A program made the position numbers and the translations under genes. This document shows positions 1 through 13,715 of a DNA stretch of 64,000 nucleotides, in pieces. Origin of the DNA: an uncultured Paracoccaceae bacterium (GTDB taxonomy: Bacteria; Pseudomonadota; Alphaproteobacteria; Rhodobacterales; Rhodobacteraceae). Numbering within the stretch: the stretch's first letter is position 1; every line of letters begins with the position of its first letter. The notes beneath the pieces were generated by a model. That model did not search any database, had not been told where the DNA came from, and saw nothing but the letters and a program-made list of their open reading frames with translations. The DNA is taken from assembly GCA_947493745.1 (NCBI GenBank), contig CANLSM010000001.1:215913-279912 (forward strand), read 5' to 3'.

Positions 1-1
1 T

Positions 2-253
2 CAAAGCCGGACAATGGCCGCTGTCACGGTGGGCAGCTGGTCGATCCGCAGTTCGGGTGGCGATTTCCGGTTGCTGCTCAACGGCGACATTCCGTCGGAC
101 GTCGTGGCCTTTCCGGCGGTGTCGTACAACATCGACGAGGAGATGCTGATCAATGTGGTGATCAGTGAAAGCGGCCCTATTCTGGCGGAGGACAACGAGA
201 TCTACACGCTGTCAGCTTCCTTCACGATTCCTGTGTCCGAGGTAACGCAGTGA
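2..253 (+). CDS. Hypothetical protein, 3' end only
   Basis: The reading frame is open from the first bases of the window and ends at TGA 251-253, so the gene probably starts upstream. The visible 83 residues are hydrophilic with alternating hydrophobic positions, which suggests a beta-rich fold. There is no motif I recognise and no membrane segment. An internal ATG at 14 could give a 79-residue product, but no ribosome binding site is visible before it. It is followed after 83 bases by the GFA-family gene on the same strand. Function unknown. Confidence 0.5.
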   Translation, partial: QSRTMAAVTVGSWSIRSSGGDFRLLLNGDIPSDVVAFPAVSYNIDEEMLINVVISESGPILAEDNEIYTLSASFTIPVSEVTQ

Positions 254-336
254 TCGGTTTTCCTGTCAGAATCTGTCAGCGCCCTGCGCAAGACTTTCCG
301 CATTGGAAATCTCCAGCAGACAAAGGGGTGTAAGAG

Positions 337-768
337 ATGGCTATGACGGGAAAATGTGTATGTGGTGCAGTGAGCTACAGGATTGACGCTCAGAAATCCG
401 AGATCGGAGCGTGCCATTGCTCCATGTGCCGCCGCTGGTCGGGTGGTGTCTATATGGGTATGGAAGTGAAACCTGATGAGATCATCTTTGACGGGGCCGA
501 TGCGCTGACAACCTACACGTCGTCGCCTTGGGCGGAACGGGCCTTCTGCTCCAAATGCGGGGCGAACATGTACTACCGCGTCACAGCGCCCGGCCCACAT
601 CACGGGGTCTACCACCTTGGCGCCGGAACGCTTGACGATCATGCGGGCCTGACGCTCAGCGGAGAACTCTACATCGACATCAAACCCGATGCCTACAGCT
701 TCAAGGGTGAGCATCACACCATGACCAAGGCACAGGTCGAGGCCATGTTTGCGGACGCCGGGGGCTGA
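337..768 (+). CDS. GFA family (glutathione-dependent formaldehyde-activating enzyme-like) zinc protein
   Basis: This 143-residue protein has the complete cysteine set of the Mss4-like/GFA fold: C7-x-C9 near the start, C26-x-C28-xx-C31 in CHCSMCRRWSGG, and C71-xx-C74 in FCSKCG. These bind zinc in characterised members. The founding member (Gfa of Paracoccus) was described as adding glutathione to formaldehyde, but most homologues have no proven substrate, so the name is only a family label. The start is supported by an AAGGGGTG ribosome binding site 7 bases upstream. No formaldehyde or glutathione gene is adjacent; a glutathione S-transferase lies 6 kb away. Confidence 0.85.
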   Translation: MAMTGKCVCGAVSYRIDAQKSEIGACHCSMCRRWSGGVYMGMEVKPDEIIFDGADALTTYTSSPWAERAFCSKCGANMYYRVTAPGPHHGVYHLGAGTLDDHAGLTLSGELYIDIKPDAYSFKGEHHTMTKAQVEAMFADAGG

Positions 769-851
769 CATGAGAACCGCTCTTAAGACCGGCTGGGCTG
801 GCCCGTATACAAACCGGTAAATCAGTTTGATTTTGTGATGAGAGGACTGCG

Positions 852-1076
852 ATGCGATCGCTTTTTGACAGGAATGGTACGACCCCGGACAGAGCCCCAG
901 TTCTGGCCGGTTGGTGGCCGCTCGTTGTCTGTGCGGCCCTCTTCGTCGCTATCCATGCCGTATTGCGTGTCGGTGATCTGCTGACACTTCTCGGCTTCGT
1001 TGCAGTTCTGAGCGCAAGCGCGTTCTTGATGGTGCCCGCCAGTCTGCTGGTACCAGCCCAAAAAAAACGGGCCTGA
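852..1076 (+). CDS. Small hypothetical inner-membrane protein upstream of gltB
   Basis: A 74-residue protein with a polar, charged N-terminus (about residues 1-20) followed by two hydrophobic stretches (about 21-40 and 45-67) and a short basic end. This predicts a two-pass membrane protein. The start follows AGAGGAC. It ends 37 bases before gltB on the same strand and may be cotranscribed with it. I recall short hypothetical membrane proteins at this position in related Rhodobacterales, but no function is known to me. It is not a truncated version of a larger family that I can recognise. Confidence 0.6.
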   Translation: MRSLFDRNGTTPDRAPVLAGWWPLVVCAALFVAIHAVLRVGDLLTLLGFVAVLSASAFLMVPASLLVPAQKKRA

Positions 1077-1113
1077 GCGCCGCTTCTGCGCTCTGCCCAC
1101 TGAATAAAGGACC

Positions 1114-5652
<4,539 letters not shown>

Positions 5653-5712
5653 ATGGACCTGCCGGATGTCGTGACCTAAACTCCCGCCGCAGACAAAAGG
5701 GCAGCTATCCGG

Positions 5713-6441
5713 ATGGCGACACGCATTCGCAAGAGATCATTGCGCGGCAAAAGGCGACGGGTGAAGGCCCGTCGCTGGCGCAGGCGACTTGTGCGCCGCG
5801 TCCTGCGCGGCATTCTTGCGTTTATGCTGATCTCGCTCCTTGTGATCGGCTCCCTGCGCTGGATCAATCCGCCGATCAATTATTACCAGGCCTCGGAATG
5901 GGTCCGCACCGGCAGCTTCAACCAGGACTGGATCGCGATCAAGGACATGTCCCGACATCTGCCCCTCAGCGCCGTGGCGGCAGAGGACGCAAACTTCTGC
6001 ACCCATTTCGGTTTCGATGTCGATGCCCTGCGACTGGCCATCGAAAGCGGCGGGCGCCGTGGCGGATCGACCATCACCCAGCAAACCGCCAAGAACGTGT
6101 TTCTCTGGCAGGGTCGAAGCTGGGTCCGAAAGGGGCTGGAGGCCGGTCTCACACCGGTCATCGAGCTCTTCTGGGGCAAACGCCGCGTGCTTGAGATCTA
6201 CCTCAATGTTGCCGAATTCGATGCAGGCGTCTTCGGGGTTGAAGCCGCCATGCAGCACTATTTCGGCACCTCCGCCAGATCCGCCACACCAACACAGGCC
6301 GCGCGTCTCATGGCGATCCTGCCCAACCCCAAGGCGCGTTCAGCCAGCCGCCCCGGCGAGTTTACCGCCCGCCGCGCCCGCGCCATCGTCAGCGGGGCGG
6401 GGACCATCCGGGCCGATGGCCGGGCGGACTGCTTTCTCTAA
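5713..6441 (+). CDS. mtgA: Monofunctional biosynthetic peptidoglycan transglycosylase
   Basis: This 242-residue protein polymerises lipid II into glycan strands at the inner membrane. A very basic N-terminus (residues 1-32) is followed by one membrane anchor (about 33-50). The GT51 domain has EDANFCTHFGFD, where E91 is the expected catalytic glutamate, then GGSTITQQTAKN (about 117-128) and a K-RR-LEIYLN motif near residues 156-165. There is no penicillin-binding transpeptidase domain, which separates it from class A PBPs. The length matches MtgA. It lies 60 bases after gltB, with no clear terminator between them. The last part is rich in arginine and alanine. Confidence 0.95.
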   Translation: MATRIRKRSLRGKRRRVKARRWRRRLVRRVLRGILAFMLISLLVIGSLRWINPPINYYQASEWVRTGSFNQDWIAIKDMSRHLPLSAVAAEDANFCTHFGFDVDALRLAIESGGRRGGSTITQQTAKNVFLWQGRSWVRKGLEAGLTPVIELFWGKRRVLEIYLNVAEFDAGVFGVEAAMQHYFGTSARSATPTQAARLMAILPNPKARSASRPGEFTARRARAIVSGAGTIRADGRADCFL

Positions 6442-6594
6442 AGTCGTCTTCTTTTTGGCCTAAATATCCCCCGCGCGGAGCGCATGATACTCTTGCCCGC
6501 AATCGCCGATGCCACGGCCTGCCTTGCGCCACGCTTGAAACTCGCCGCGCTCTGCTTCACAAAGAGGCCAAGTTCTCATGGATTAGCCTGCCAC

Positions 6595-7260
6595 ATGCGC
6601 CGCTTGTATCATCAGCCCCTGTCCCCGTTTTGCCGCAAGGTCCGGCTGGTTCTTGCCGAGAAGAAAATCGAGGTCGAACTGGTCGAGGAAAAGCCGTGGG
6701 AAGCCCGGATGGACTATCTGCGACTCAATCCAAGCGGCAAGGTCCCCACCTTGCGAATGGACGGGGTGACGCTTGGCGAAAGTGCCGCCATTGTCGAATA
6801 CCTCGAAGAGACCCATCCGAACCCGCCGCTCCTGCCGGCCAAACCGGCAGAGCGCGCAGAAGCCCGTCGCCTCGCCTGCTGGTTCGACGACAAGTTTCAC
6901 CATGAGGTGACGGTCAACCTGCTCTACGAGCGGGTCAACAAGCGGCTGAGCAAGGAAGGCTATCCCGACAGCGCCCGCATCAAGGCAGGCGCCAAGCAGA
7001 TCAAGTACCATATCGACTATATCGGCTGGCTGATGGAGGACCGGCGCTGGCTGGCCGGCGACGCCTTGTCGATCGCGGACTTTGCCGCCGCCGCCCAACT
7101 GTCCTGTCTCGACTATGTCGGTGATGTGGACTGGTCCCGCTCACAGCCCATGCGCGACTGGTATGCCAAGATCAAGTCCCGCCCGGCCTTCCGCACAATC
7201 CTCGCTGACCTGGTTCCCGGTTTCACACCGCCCCAGCACTACTCGGATCTGGATTTCTAG
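6595..7260 (+). CDS. Glutathione S-transferase family protein
   Basis: This 221-residue cytosolic protein has an N-terminal thioredoxin-like domain: MRRLYHQPLSPFCRKVRLVL, then NPSGKVPTL with the cis-proline, then GESAAIVEYLEE, which binds the glutathione gamma-glutamyl group. The all-helical C-terminal domain carries WLAGDALSIADFAAA. The start at 6595 is preferred over 6484 because homologues begin directly at the first beta strand, and the 37 extra residues look non-coding. The CxxC-type position is SPFC, so Ser or Cys could be the active residue. Substrate unknown. It ends 3 bases before queG and probably shares its transcript. Confidence 0.9.
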   Translation: MRRLYHQPLSPFCRKVRLVLAEKKIEVELVEEKPWEARMDYLRLNPSGKVPTLRMDGVTLGESAAIVEYLEETHPNPPLLPAKPAERAEARRLACWFDDKFHHEVTVNLLYERVNKRLSKEGYPDSARIKAGAKQIKYHIDYIGWLMEDRRWLAGDALSIADFAAAAQLSCLDYVGDVDWSRSQPMRDWYAKIKSRPAFRTILADLVPGFTPPQHYSDLDF

Positions 7261-7263
7261 ATC

Positions 7264-8334
7264 ATGGACGACCAGGCGCCAACCGAAGTGAGGTCAGCGC
7301 TGGAGGCAGAGGCTCGCGCCCAGGGTTTTGCCGGTTTCGGCATCTGCGCACCCGACGCCATACCCCAGGCCATGACACGGCTGGAAACCTTCCTCGAAAA
7401 GGACCGCCACGGGCAGATGGGCTGGATGGAGAACCGCAAAAGCTGGCGCGGAGATCCCACTGCCCTCTGGCCTGAGGCGCGTTCAGTGATCATGCTGGCC
7501 GAGCCCTATACGCCGGAAACCGATCCGATGTGGCTTTTGGACAAGGCCGACCGGGGCTACATCAGCGTCTATGCCCGCAACCGCGACTATCACGATCTGG
7601 TCAAGAAACGGCTCAAGCGGCTCGGCCGATGGCTGATTGAGACCGCAGGCGGCGAGATCAAGGTCTTCGTCGATACCGCGCCGGTGATGGAGAAACCACT
7701 TGCGGAAGCCGCGGGCCTCGGCTGGCAAGGCAAACACACCAACCTTTTGAGCCGTGATCTGGGCAACTGGTTCTTCCTGGGGGCGGTGTTCACCACGCTC
7801 GACCTGCCCCGCGACACACCGGGTGCCGATCATTGCGGCAATTGCCGGGCATGTCTCGACATCTGCCCAACAAACGCCTTCCCCGCGCCTTATCAACTGG
7901 ATGCAAATCTCTGCATCTCGTATCTGACAATCGAGCATAAGGGTCCGGTTCCGGTGGAACTGAGGCGGGCCATGGGCAACCGCATATATGGCTGCGACGA
8001 TTGCCTGGCGGTCTGTCCCTGGAACAAGTTCGCAGCCGCAGCCAGCGAGGCGGGATACTGGGCGAGGATCGAGCTCAAATGCCCCAAGCTCTGCCACCTT
8101 GTCGCGCTGACGGATGCCGAGTTTCGGGACGTGTTCTCCGGGTCTCCCATCAAGCGGATCGGGCGCGACAGGTTCGTTCGCAACGTGCTTTACGCCATCG
8201 GAAATTCGGGTGATCGCTCTCTGGTGCCGTCAGTACGCGACAGGCTGGACGACACCGACGACGCGGTCCGTGATGCGGCGCGCTGGGCGCTTGGCCAGTT
8301 GAACGCCGCCCGCCCGGTCAGTTCAGATCCCTGA
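7264..8334 (+). CDS. queG: Epoxyqueuosine reductase
   Basis: This 356-residue cobalamin-dependent iron-sulfur enzyme performs the last step of queuosine synthesis in tRNA, reducing epoxyqueuosine to queuosine. [13 protein letters not shown] near residue 136 holds the conserved aspartate. Two ferredoxin-like clusters are complete: C191-xx-C194-xx-C197-xxx-C201 ([12 protein letters not shown]) and CDDCLAVCP at 244-251. A C-terminal HEAT-like stretch follows (about 310-350). The length matches the family. Its last 17 bases overlap the end of the convergent TPR gene. It is likely cotranscribed with the upstream glutathione S-transferase. No other queuosine gene is in view. Confidence 0.96.
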   Translation: MDDQAPTEVRSALEAEARAQGFAGFGICAPDAIPQAMTRLETFLEKDRHGQMGWMENRKSWRGDPTALWPEARSVIMLAEPYTPETDPMWLLDKADRGYISVYARNRDYHDLVKKRLKRLGRWLIETAGGEIKVFVDTAPVMEKPLAEAAGLGWQGKHTNLLSRDLGNWFFLGAVFTTLDLPRDTPGADHCGNCRACLDICPTNAFPAPYQLDANLCISYLTIEHKGPVPVELRRAMGNRIYGCDDCLAVCPWNKFAAAASEAGYWARIELKCPKLCHLVALTDAEFRDVFSGSPIKRIGRDRFVRNVLYAIGNSGDRSLVPSVRDRLDDTDDAVRDAARWALGQLNAARPVSSDP

Positions 8335-9022
8335 GCGCGTCCTGCGCCCGATTGGCATGATCCGTCTCCGGATGCTCACGCAGGATCGACATCCATATCT
8401 CCAGCGCCTCCGCCTTTTGGTCCAAAGCCATCAGAGCCTCTGCCTTTTCCAGCTGTGCAAGCGGACTGCCATCGGCCAGCACGAGCGCCTTGTCGGCCAG
8501 ATCCAGCGCAGCCGCAGGGTTGGAAAGGCCGTTCTTCGCCCGGGCATGCAGCGCCAGAAAGACCGCTTCCTGAGGAAACTCCCGGGCCAGTTCATCCAGC
8601 CGCTCCCAATCCGACTGATCGGCCAGAATGAGCCCCATCAGGTGCAGGCGCTCAGGCGTCGCTGGCGCCAGATCAAGCGCGTTTGTCAAGGTCTGCTGCG
8701 CCAGATTGAGCTGCCCGAAATCCCGCCACAACCTTGCCGCATCCGCGAAAAGCTGCGCCCGGCCCGGACCATCAAGCCCGGCATTTGGATTTTGCGCCAG
8801 TTGTGTGAACCCGGCAGCGGCGATGGCCCCGGCCCCGGTCGCCTCCAGCGTCGTCAGTTCGCAAATTCGCGCGGACGTCCCACCGCCCAGCCGGTACCAT
8901 TTCGATGCGGCCTCGCGGGCCGCAAACGGGTCCTCCGCAATCGCCGCCTCGCATTCCGCCAGGCTTGTGATGTCTGCCATGGCAACGCCCGGCAGCAGGA
9001 TCAGTGGGATCAACAGTCGCAT
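8318..9022 (-). CDS. TPR-repeat protein with signal peptide
   Basis: A 234-residue protein with a clear Sec signal peptide ([18 protein letters not shown]) cut after about residue 16, so it should act in the periplasm. The rest is alanine- and leucine-rich helical repeats. About three tetratricopeptide-like units are visible (for example around [20 protein letters not shown] and [19 protein letters not shown]). TPRs mediate protein contacts; the partner is unknown. It converges on queG with a 17-base overlap and is divergent from the epimerase gene, with 61 bases between. Confidence 0.75.
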   Translation of the reverse strand: MRLLIPLILLPGVAMADITSLAECEAAIAEDPFAAREAASKWYRLGGGTSARICELTTLEATGAGAIAAAGFTQLAQNPNAGLDGPGRAQLFADAARLWRDFGQLNLAQQTLTNALDLAPATPERLHLMGLILADQSDWERLDELAREFPQEAVFLALHARAKNGLSNPAAALDLADKALVLADGSPLAQLEKAEALMALDQKAEALEIWMSILREHPETDHANRAQDALRDLN

Positions 9023-9083
9023 TCTTCAACTTTCCCATTATGTTCGGATGCAACCAGACTAACCGAGCAGGGCGCGGGATAAA

Positions 9084-9938
9084 ATGACCAGAAAGAGACT
9101 TTTGTGTCTTGGCTTTGGATATGTGGCCGAAGCATTGACCCGCACGCTCGACCCCGACATGTGGGAAGTGCGAGGCACGACGCGCAGCGAAGACAGGTTT
9201 CCCGCCATTTCCGATGCAGGCGCGACCCCGGTTCTGTGGCCCGGTCAGGACATCGCGAATGAGGTGGCACGTGCGACGCATGTCATCTCCTCCGTCCCGC
9301 CGCGCGATGCGGGCGATCCCGTTCTGCCCTTGCTCAGCGCAGGTTCGGATCATGCGCCCGACTGGGTCGCGCTGCTCTCGACCACGGGTGTCTATGGCGA
9401 TCAGGGAGGTGTCTGGGTCGATGAGACCGCGCCGGTCGTCCCGGCCAGCCATCGCGGCGGACTGCGTGCAACGCAAGAGACGGCCTGGCTCGCCCTTTTC
9501 GCCGCCAACGCCCTGCCGGTGCACATCTTCCGCCTGAGCGGCATTTACGGTCCCGGCAGGTCAGCCTTCGACAAACTCCGGTCCGGCAAGGCGCGACGGA
9601 TCATCCGGGAAGAACAGGTCTTCAGCCGCTGTCATGTCACGGATATCGTGCAGATCCTCCGCGCCTCCATCGCGCAACCCAACCCGGGCGCGATCTACAA
9701 CGTCGCGGATGACGAGCCCTGCCCGCCACAGGACGTCATCGAGGAGGCCGCAAACCTGATGGGTGTGCCGGTGCCGCCCGATATTCCCTTTGAGGAGGCC
9801 GATCTTTCGCCGATGGCGCGCAGCTTTTATCTCGACAACAAGCGCGTTCTGAACAGGCGCGTGAAGGAAGAGCTGGGCGTGCAGTTTCGTTATCCGACCT
9901 ATCGCGACGGTCTGCGGGCCATTCTGGAGACCGAGTGA
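9084..9938 (+). CDS. NAD(P)-dependent epimerase/dehydratase, YeeZ-like
   Basis: This 284-residue atypical short-chain dehydrogenase has an N-terminal nucleotide-binding strand-loop-helix (LLCLGFGYVAEAL, residues 6-18). A TGVYGDQGG motif near residue 100 replaces the usual YxxxK region, followed by RLSGIYGPGRSA and a C-terminal part with YNVADDEP. The pattern fits the YeeZ/SDR_a family, whose substrate is unknown. The start directly follows the short divergent gap with the TPR gene. No sugar-nucleotide partner gene is adjacent, so the name epimerase is only a fold label. Confidence 0.85.
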   Translation: MTRKRLLCLGFGYVAEALTRTLDPDMWEVRGTTRSEDRFPAISDAGATPVLWPGQDIANEVARATHVISSVPPRDAGDPVLPLLSAGSDHAPDWVALLSTTGVYGDQGGVWVDETAPVVPASHRGGLRATQETAWLALFAANALPVHIFRLSGIYGPGRSAFDKLRSGKARRIIREEQVFSRCHVTDIVQILRASIAQPNPGAIYNVADDEPCPPQDVIEEAANLMGVPVPPDIPFEEADLSPMARSFYLDNKRVLNRRVKEELGVQFRYPTYRDGLRAILETE

Positions 9939-10043
9939 TGTCACCCAAAGGCCACCGGCTGAGGCAATTGGCACTTGGGGATTGTCAATGTTCGTGTTCT
10001 TTAAGAAGAAAGGCAAAAGCGGTTTGGGGATGTTGAGGCCTAT

Positions 10044-12110
10044 ATGCGTGTGAGATTTGCGGCTTTTGCAATTGTAACGAGCGGTTGGGCGACCATCGCC
10101 GGGGCGGACGACGTCGCTGACTTCAACCTCTATGGAAATCCCGGCCTCATCGACATGCCAACGGCGCAGATGCAGCCTGACGGCCAACTGACCTGGTTTT
10201 ACGGAGGTTTTGGCGACAGCGAGCGGGGCGGGATCAATTTCCAGATCCTGCCGCGCGTCTCGGGGACCGTGCGGTTCTCGACCATCAACGACTTCGGCAC
10301 GCCTGGAAACGAGGTCAATGACCGCAGCTTCGACCTCAAGTTCCTGCTCTGGGAAGAGAAGGACTGGCAGCCCTCAATCGCACTGGGCTTTCGCGACTTT
10401 CTGGGCGACTCGCCCTACGGGGCAGAGTATCTCGTCGCCAGCAAGACCTTTGGCGACAGTCTGACCGGGACTGTCGGCGTCGGCTGGGGCAGGCTGGGAC
10501 CGAATGAAATTCGCGAGGTCTCTGTTCCCTCGGGGCAGCTTCAGGAGGATAACTATTTCTCAGACGATCCGGGTGTTTTCGGCGGACTTGCCTGGAAAAC
10601 GCCGGTCGAAGGGCTGACGCTGAAAGCGGAATACTCGCCCGATGAGTATCGCGACGAAACGGCCGGTGGTGCGTTCGAGCGCGAGTCTGATCTGAATTTC
10701 GGCCTCAGCTACCGGCCAAACGAGACCGTGCATCTGAACCTCTACTATCTCTATGGCAGCGAAGCGGGGTTCCAGCTGGTCCTGACCGGCAATCCGAACA
10801 AACCGATTTCGCCGCAGGATCTCGGCGCAGGTCCGGTGCCGGTGAACGCACGGCCCGACGATGCGCCCCGCTCGACGAACTGGGCGAACTCGACAAGCAA
10901 CCGCGACAAACTTGTCAGCGCGATGCAGGAAGCGCTCGGCACGGACGGCATCATCATCGATCAGGCGCAGATCGAGGGGCGCGAAGCGCATCTCTATATC
11001 CGCAACACCCGCATCATCCGTGAGCCGAAGGCCATTGGCCGTACGGCCCGTGTGCTGGCGCTTGCCATGCCGCCATCGGTCGAGACATTCCATATCACGC
11101 TTGTCGATGGCGGTCTTCCGATCTCGACCTCGACCATTCAGCGATCAGACCTTGAGGCGCAGGTGGACAGACCCGGCGCGGGACTGGCGAGCTGGCAGAG
11201 CACCGAGATCAGCGATGCCGCACCCGCCCTGACCGGCGGGGACGCCTGGGTCCGACCGGTCGGCAGCCGGTTCAGCTGGTCCTTCAATCCGACCATTCCG
11301 TTTTCACTGTTCGACCCGGATGAGGCGATCCGGGCAGATGCGCTTCTGCGGCTGACCGCCAATTACCGGCTGACCCGCAACTGGACTGTCTCCGCCGGCG
11401 TGTCTCGCTGGATCATCGGGGAGGATCAGAAGACCGAAAGCACATCGACCAGCACGCTGCCTCGGGTCCGCTCGGATTCAGGACTCTATTTCACCGGTCG
11501 CGATGTGGAGCTTGATCGCCTGACCTCCGACTTTGTCTTCAAGCTGACGGATACGGTCTACAGCCGCTCGTCCGTGGGTTATTTCGAGCGGGTATTCGGC
11601 GGGTTCAGTCAGGAGGTGCTCTGGGCCCCGGTCAATCAATCCTGGGCGCTGGGTGCCGAGGTGAACTATGCCATGCAGCGCGAGTTCGATGATACCTTCG
11701 CCTTCACCGACTATGATATCGTGACCGGGCATGCGTCGCTTTACTGGGACACGGGGTACAAGAACCTGGAGGCTCAGCTCGATGTCGGGCGGTATCTGGC
11801 GGGTGACTGGGGCGGCACGTTCAGCCTGTCCCGCAGGTTCTCGAACGGCTGGAATGTCAAAGGTTACGTGACAAGGACCGAAGTATCGCCGGAGGAGTTC
11901 GGCTCGGGCAGCTACTCCAAAGGCGTCAGTATCACCATGCCGCTCCGCTGGGGCCTGCCATATGAAAGCAAATCCACCGCAGGGATAGATCTTGGATCGG
12001 TCAGCCGCGATGGCGGTGCCAGATTGCGGGTTCCCGGACGGCTCTACGAGCGCGTTCGCGACGAGGACAGCCGCTCGCTTGAGCGCAATTGGGGGAGCTT
12101 CTGGCAATGA
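10044..12110 (+). CDS. YjbH-like outer-membrane exopolysaccharide protein
   Basis: A 688-residue protein with a Sec signal peptide (MRVRFAAFAIVTSGWATIAG). The mature start NLYGNPGLIDMPTAQMQPDG is the hallmark of the YjbH family. Many alternating beta strands, GlyTyr/Trp-rich segments and the terminal aromatic residue (ending SFWQ) fit an outer-membrane beta-barrel. In E. coli, yjbEFGH is linked to production of an extracellular polysaccharide. The next gene overlaps by four bases (ATGA), giving a yjbH-yjbF operon. No yjbG-type gene lies between them, and E. coli order (E-F-G-H) is not kept. Confidence 0.88.
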   Translation: MRVRFAAFAIVTSGWATIAGADDVADFNLYGNPGLIDMPTAQMQPDGQLTWFYGGFGDSERGGINFQILPRVSGTVRFSTINDFGTPGNEVNDRSFDLKFLLWEEKDWQPSIALGFRDFLGDSPYGAEYLVASKTFGDSLTGTVGVGWGRLGPNEIREVSVPSGQLQEDNYFSDDPGVFGGLAWKTPVEGLTLKAEYSPDEYRDETAGGAFERESDLNFGLSYRPNETVHLNLYYLYGSEAGFQLVLTGNPNKPISPQDLGAGPVPVNARPDDAPRSTNWANSTSNRDKLVSAMQEALGTDGIIIDQAQIEGREAHLYIRNTRIIREPKAIGRTARVLALAMPPSVETFHITLVDGGLPISTSTIQRSDLEAQVDRPGAGLASWQSTEISDAAPALTGGDAWVRPVGSRFSWSFNPTIPFSLFDPDEAIRADALLRLTANYRLTRNWTVSAGVSRWIIGEDQKTESTSTSTLPRVRSDSGLYFTGRDVELDRLTSDFVFKLTDTVYSRSSVGYFERVFGGFSQEVLWAPVNQSWALGAEVNYAMQREFDDTFAFTDYDIVTGHASLYWDTGYKNLEAQLDVGRYLAGDWGGTFSLSRRFSNGWNVKGYVTRTEVSPEEFGSGSYSKGVSITMPLRWGLPYESKSTAGIDLGSVSRDGGARLRVPGRLYERVRDEDSRSLERNWGSFWQ

Positions 12111-12793
12111 GAACCATCATCAGCCTTCTCGCGCTCCTGACACTGGCCGCATGTGGCAGCGGTGGTGTGAACCCGATTGTCAAAGACAGTTTCAGCCGTA
12201 TCCCGCTCTTCAAAGGGGAGGAAGAGGAGGCAAAGTCTCCACCTCGACGGATCACCCGAGCAATGATCGATCAGGCCGGGGTCGCCGCCATCCGCGCGGG
12301 CGTGATTGACGAAGATCTGCGAAGCACCCTGTTCGCGACCTCGGCCAATGACGGATACAACACCTTCGCGAACCGCATACAACAGTCGATCACGCTGCGA
12401 GGTGCCTTGGTGACCGGCACCCGCGGACTGGGATTTGATCTTCTCTCCGTCAGGGCTTCTGCCAATGACCCGCTGGTGCGTCCGACCCGACCCGCCAACT
12501 GGCCCGCAAGCGTCGAACGCATTTACGAGTTTCCGGCCCAAGGTCCGCAGGGCAAAATGGTGCGTATGACGTGCCGGTTTGAGCCCGGAAAGGTTCAAAC
12601 CATGGTCATCCTTGAACGCAGCCATACCGGTCTTCTGATAACCGAGTACTGCACGGACGAGAGGGGAGTGACCGTCGAAAACCTGCACCTTGTCGATCAG
12701 TCAAATGGTGCAATCTGGCGGAGCCTGCAATGGGTCAGCCCGGATCTCGCCAACCTGGATGTGCAGGTGATAGAGCCCTATACGGGCGACTGA
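12107..12793 (+). CDS. YjbF/GfcB family lipoprotein
   Basis: A 228-residue protein beginning with a lipoprotein signal peptide: MRTIISLLALLTLAAC, with the lipobox LAAC and acylated Cys16. The start at 12107 is chosen because it overlaps the yjbH stop as ATGA and puts the signal at the N-terminus. The mature part carries ITRAMIDQAGVAAIRAGV and TRGLGFDLLSV, characteristic of the YjbF/GfcB group associated with capsule and exopolysaccharide operons. Translational coupling and shared context support a joint role with the YjbH-like barrel in polymer export or assembly at the outer membrane. Confidence 0.85.
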   Translation: MRTIISLLALLTLAACGSGGVNPIVKDSFSRIPLFKGEEEEAKSPPRRITRAMIDQAGVAAIRAGVIDEDLRSTLFATSANDGYNTFANRIQQSITLRGALVTGTRGLGFDLLSVRASANDPLVRPTRPANWPASVERIYEFPAQGPQGKMVRMTCRFEPGKVQTMVILERSHTGLLITEYCTDERGVTVENLHLVDQSNGAIWRSLQWVSPDLANLDVQVIEPYTGD

Positions 12794-12847
12794 TGGATCA
12801 AACCCGGGATCAGAAGGCCCCGGGATCGAGATATTTCCGACCGAAGC

Positions 12848-13087
12848 TCAGAACTGATCTGGATTCTCTCCAGCGGGTTCATCGTCGTCATCGTCCGACA
12901 GAACGACAGCCGCAGCGATCAATGCAATGGCCAGAACCGGAACCAGCCAGCCAGCGCGGGACCCGCCAATGGGCTCCTCTTCGATCACTTCCTGCTCAAC
13001 CGGAGCTTCGAAAACCAGGTTTCCGGCAGAGGCCGCACTGGCAACATACAGAGCAGCGATAGATGCCGCAGCAACCACAAACTTCAT
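12848..13087 (-). CDS. Small secreted/membrane protein with acidic tail, copy A
   Basis: A 79-residue protein whose start at 13087 (MKFVVAAASIAALYV) follows a strong AAAGGAGAT ribosome binding site. An N-terminal signal peptide (about 1-22) is followed by an acidic linker (VEQEVIEEEPIGGS), a second hydrophobic segment (GWLVPVLAIALIAAAVVL) and a poly-aspartate tail (SDDDDDEPAGE). The same design recurs in the gene at 13366-13614, so the two are paralogues. They sit just past the yjbH-yjbF operon on the opposite strand. In E. coli, the small protein YjbE begins the equivalent operon, so a related role is possible, but I see no direct sequence proof. Function unknown. Confidence 0.75.
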   Translation of the reverse strand: MKFVVAAASIAALYVASAASAGNLVFEAPVEQEVIEEEPIGGSRAGWLVPVLAIALIAAAVVLSDDDDDEPAGENPDQF

Positions 13088-13365
13088 GGCAATCTCCTTT
13101 GCACTCAAAAATATAGCCGGGCAGAGTTCTTCGCGCCCAACCAAGCCCACGGCTACAGTCGGCAGCGCATTGATACAATTTGCCCTTCTGTCCCCACGTC
13201 AAGATCGCAACTTGGTGTTGCTCAAACGCATCGTGGACGACAACGAACCTATTCAGGTTGCAGGGATTGCGATTGGAAACTGTGGCGAATGCCACTCTGG
13301 GACGAAAAACGCCAGCAATGACAATATCGCTGGCGTTCTGGAATTTGGTCCGTGAAACTAACGAT

Positions 13366-13614
13366 TTATACCGGGTCGAAGCCGTTTTCTTCACCAGCGG
13401 ACCCATCATCATCGTCGTCATCTGACAGCACAATCGCAGCCGCAATGATGGCAATGGCCAGAACCGGTACCAGCCAACCCGCGCGGGATCCGCCAATGGG
13501 CTCTTCTTCAATGACTTCCTGTTCGACCGGCGCTTCGAAAACCAGGTTTCCGGAATAGGCCGCGCTGGCGACTGACAGTGCAGCTATGGATGCTGCAGCA
13601 GTGATGTATTTCAT
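13366..13614 (-). CDS. Small secreted/membrane protein with acidic tail, copy B
   Basis: This 82-residue paralogue of the preceding small gene has a signal peptide (MKYITAAASIAALSVASAAYS), the identical linker EAPVEQEVIEEEPIGGSRAG, one membrane segment and a poly-aspartate tail (SDDDDDDGSAGEENG). The start at 13614 is preceded by GGGGGAC. A start at 13626 is also open but lacks a ribosome binding site. It is transcribed toward copy A, with 278 bases of unrelated sequence between them that has no convincing ORF. The near-identity in the middle of the two proteins, and of their DNA, indicates a fairly recent tandem duplication. Function unknown. Confidence 0.75.
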   Translation of the reverse strand: MKYITAAASIAALSVASAAYSGNLVFEAPVEQEVIEEEPIGGSRAGWLVPVLAIAIIAAAIVLSDDDDDDGSAGEENGFDPV

Positions 13615-13715
13615 TATGTCCCCCAAAGTGGTTTGATGATGCGCAAGTAATCATCACTTGCACCCACTAGAGGTGGTAGCAAAACAGCACCAACTAAGCA
13701 ATGCGGTGTGTTTTT

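Noticed and set aside
6484-6594. 37-residue extension of the glutathione S-transferase
   Set aside because: The thioredoxin-like fold begins at 6595 and the added residues do not resemble a signal peptide or a family extension.
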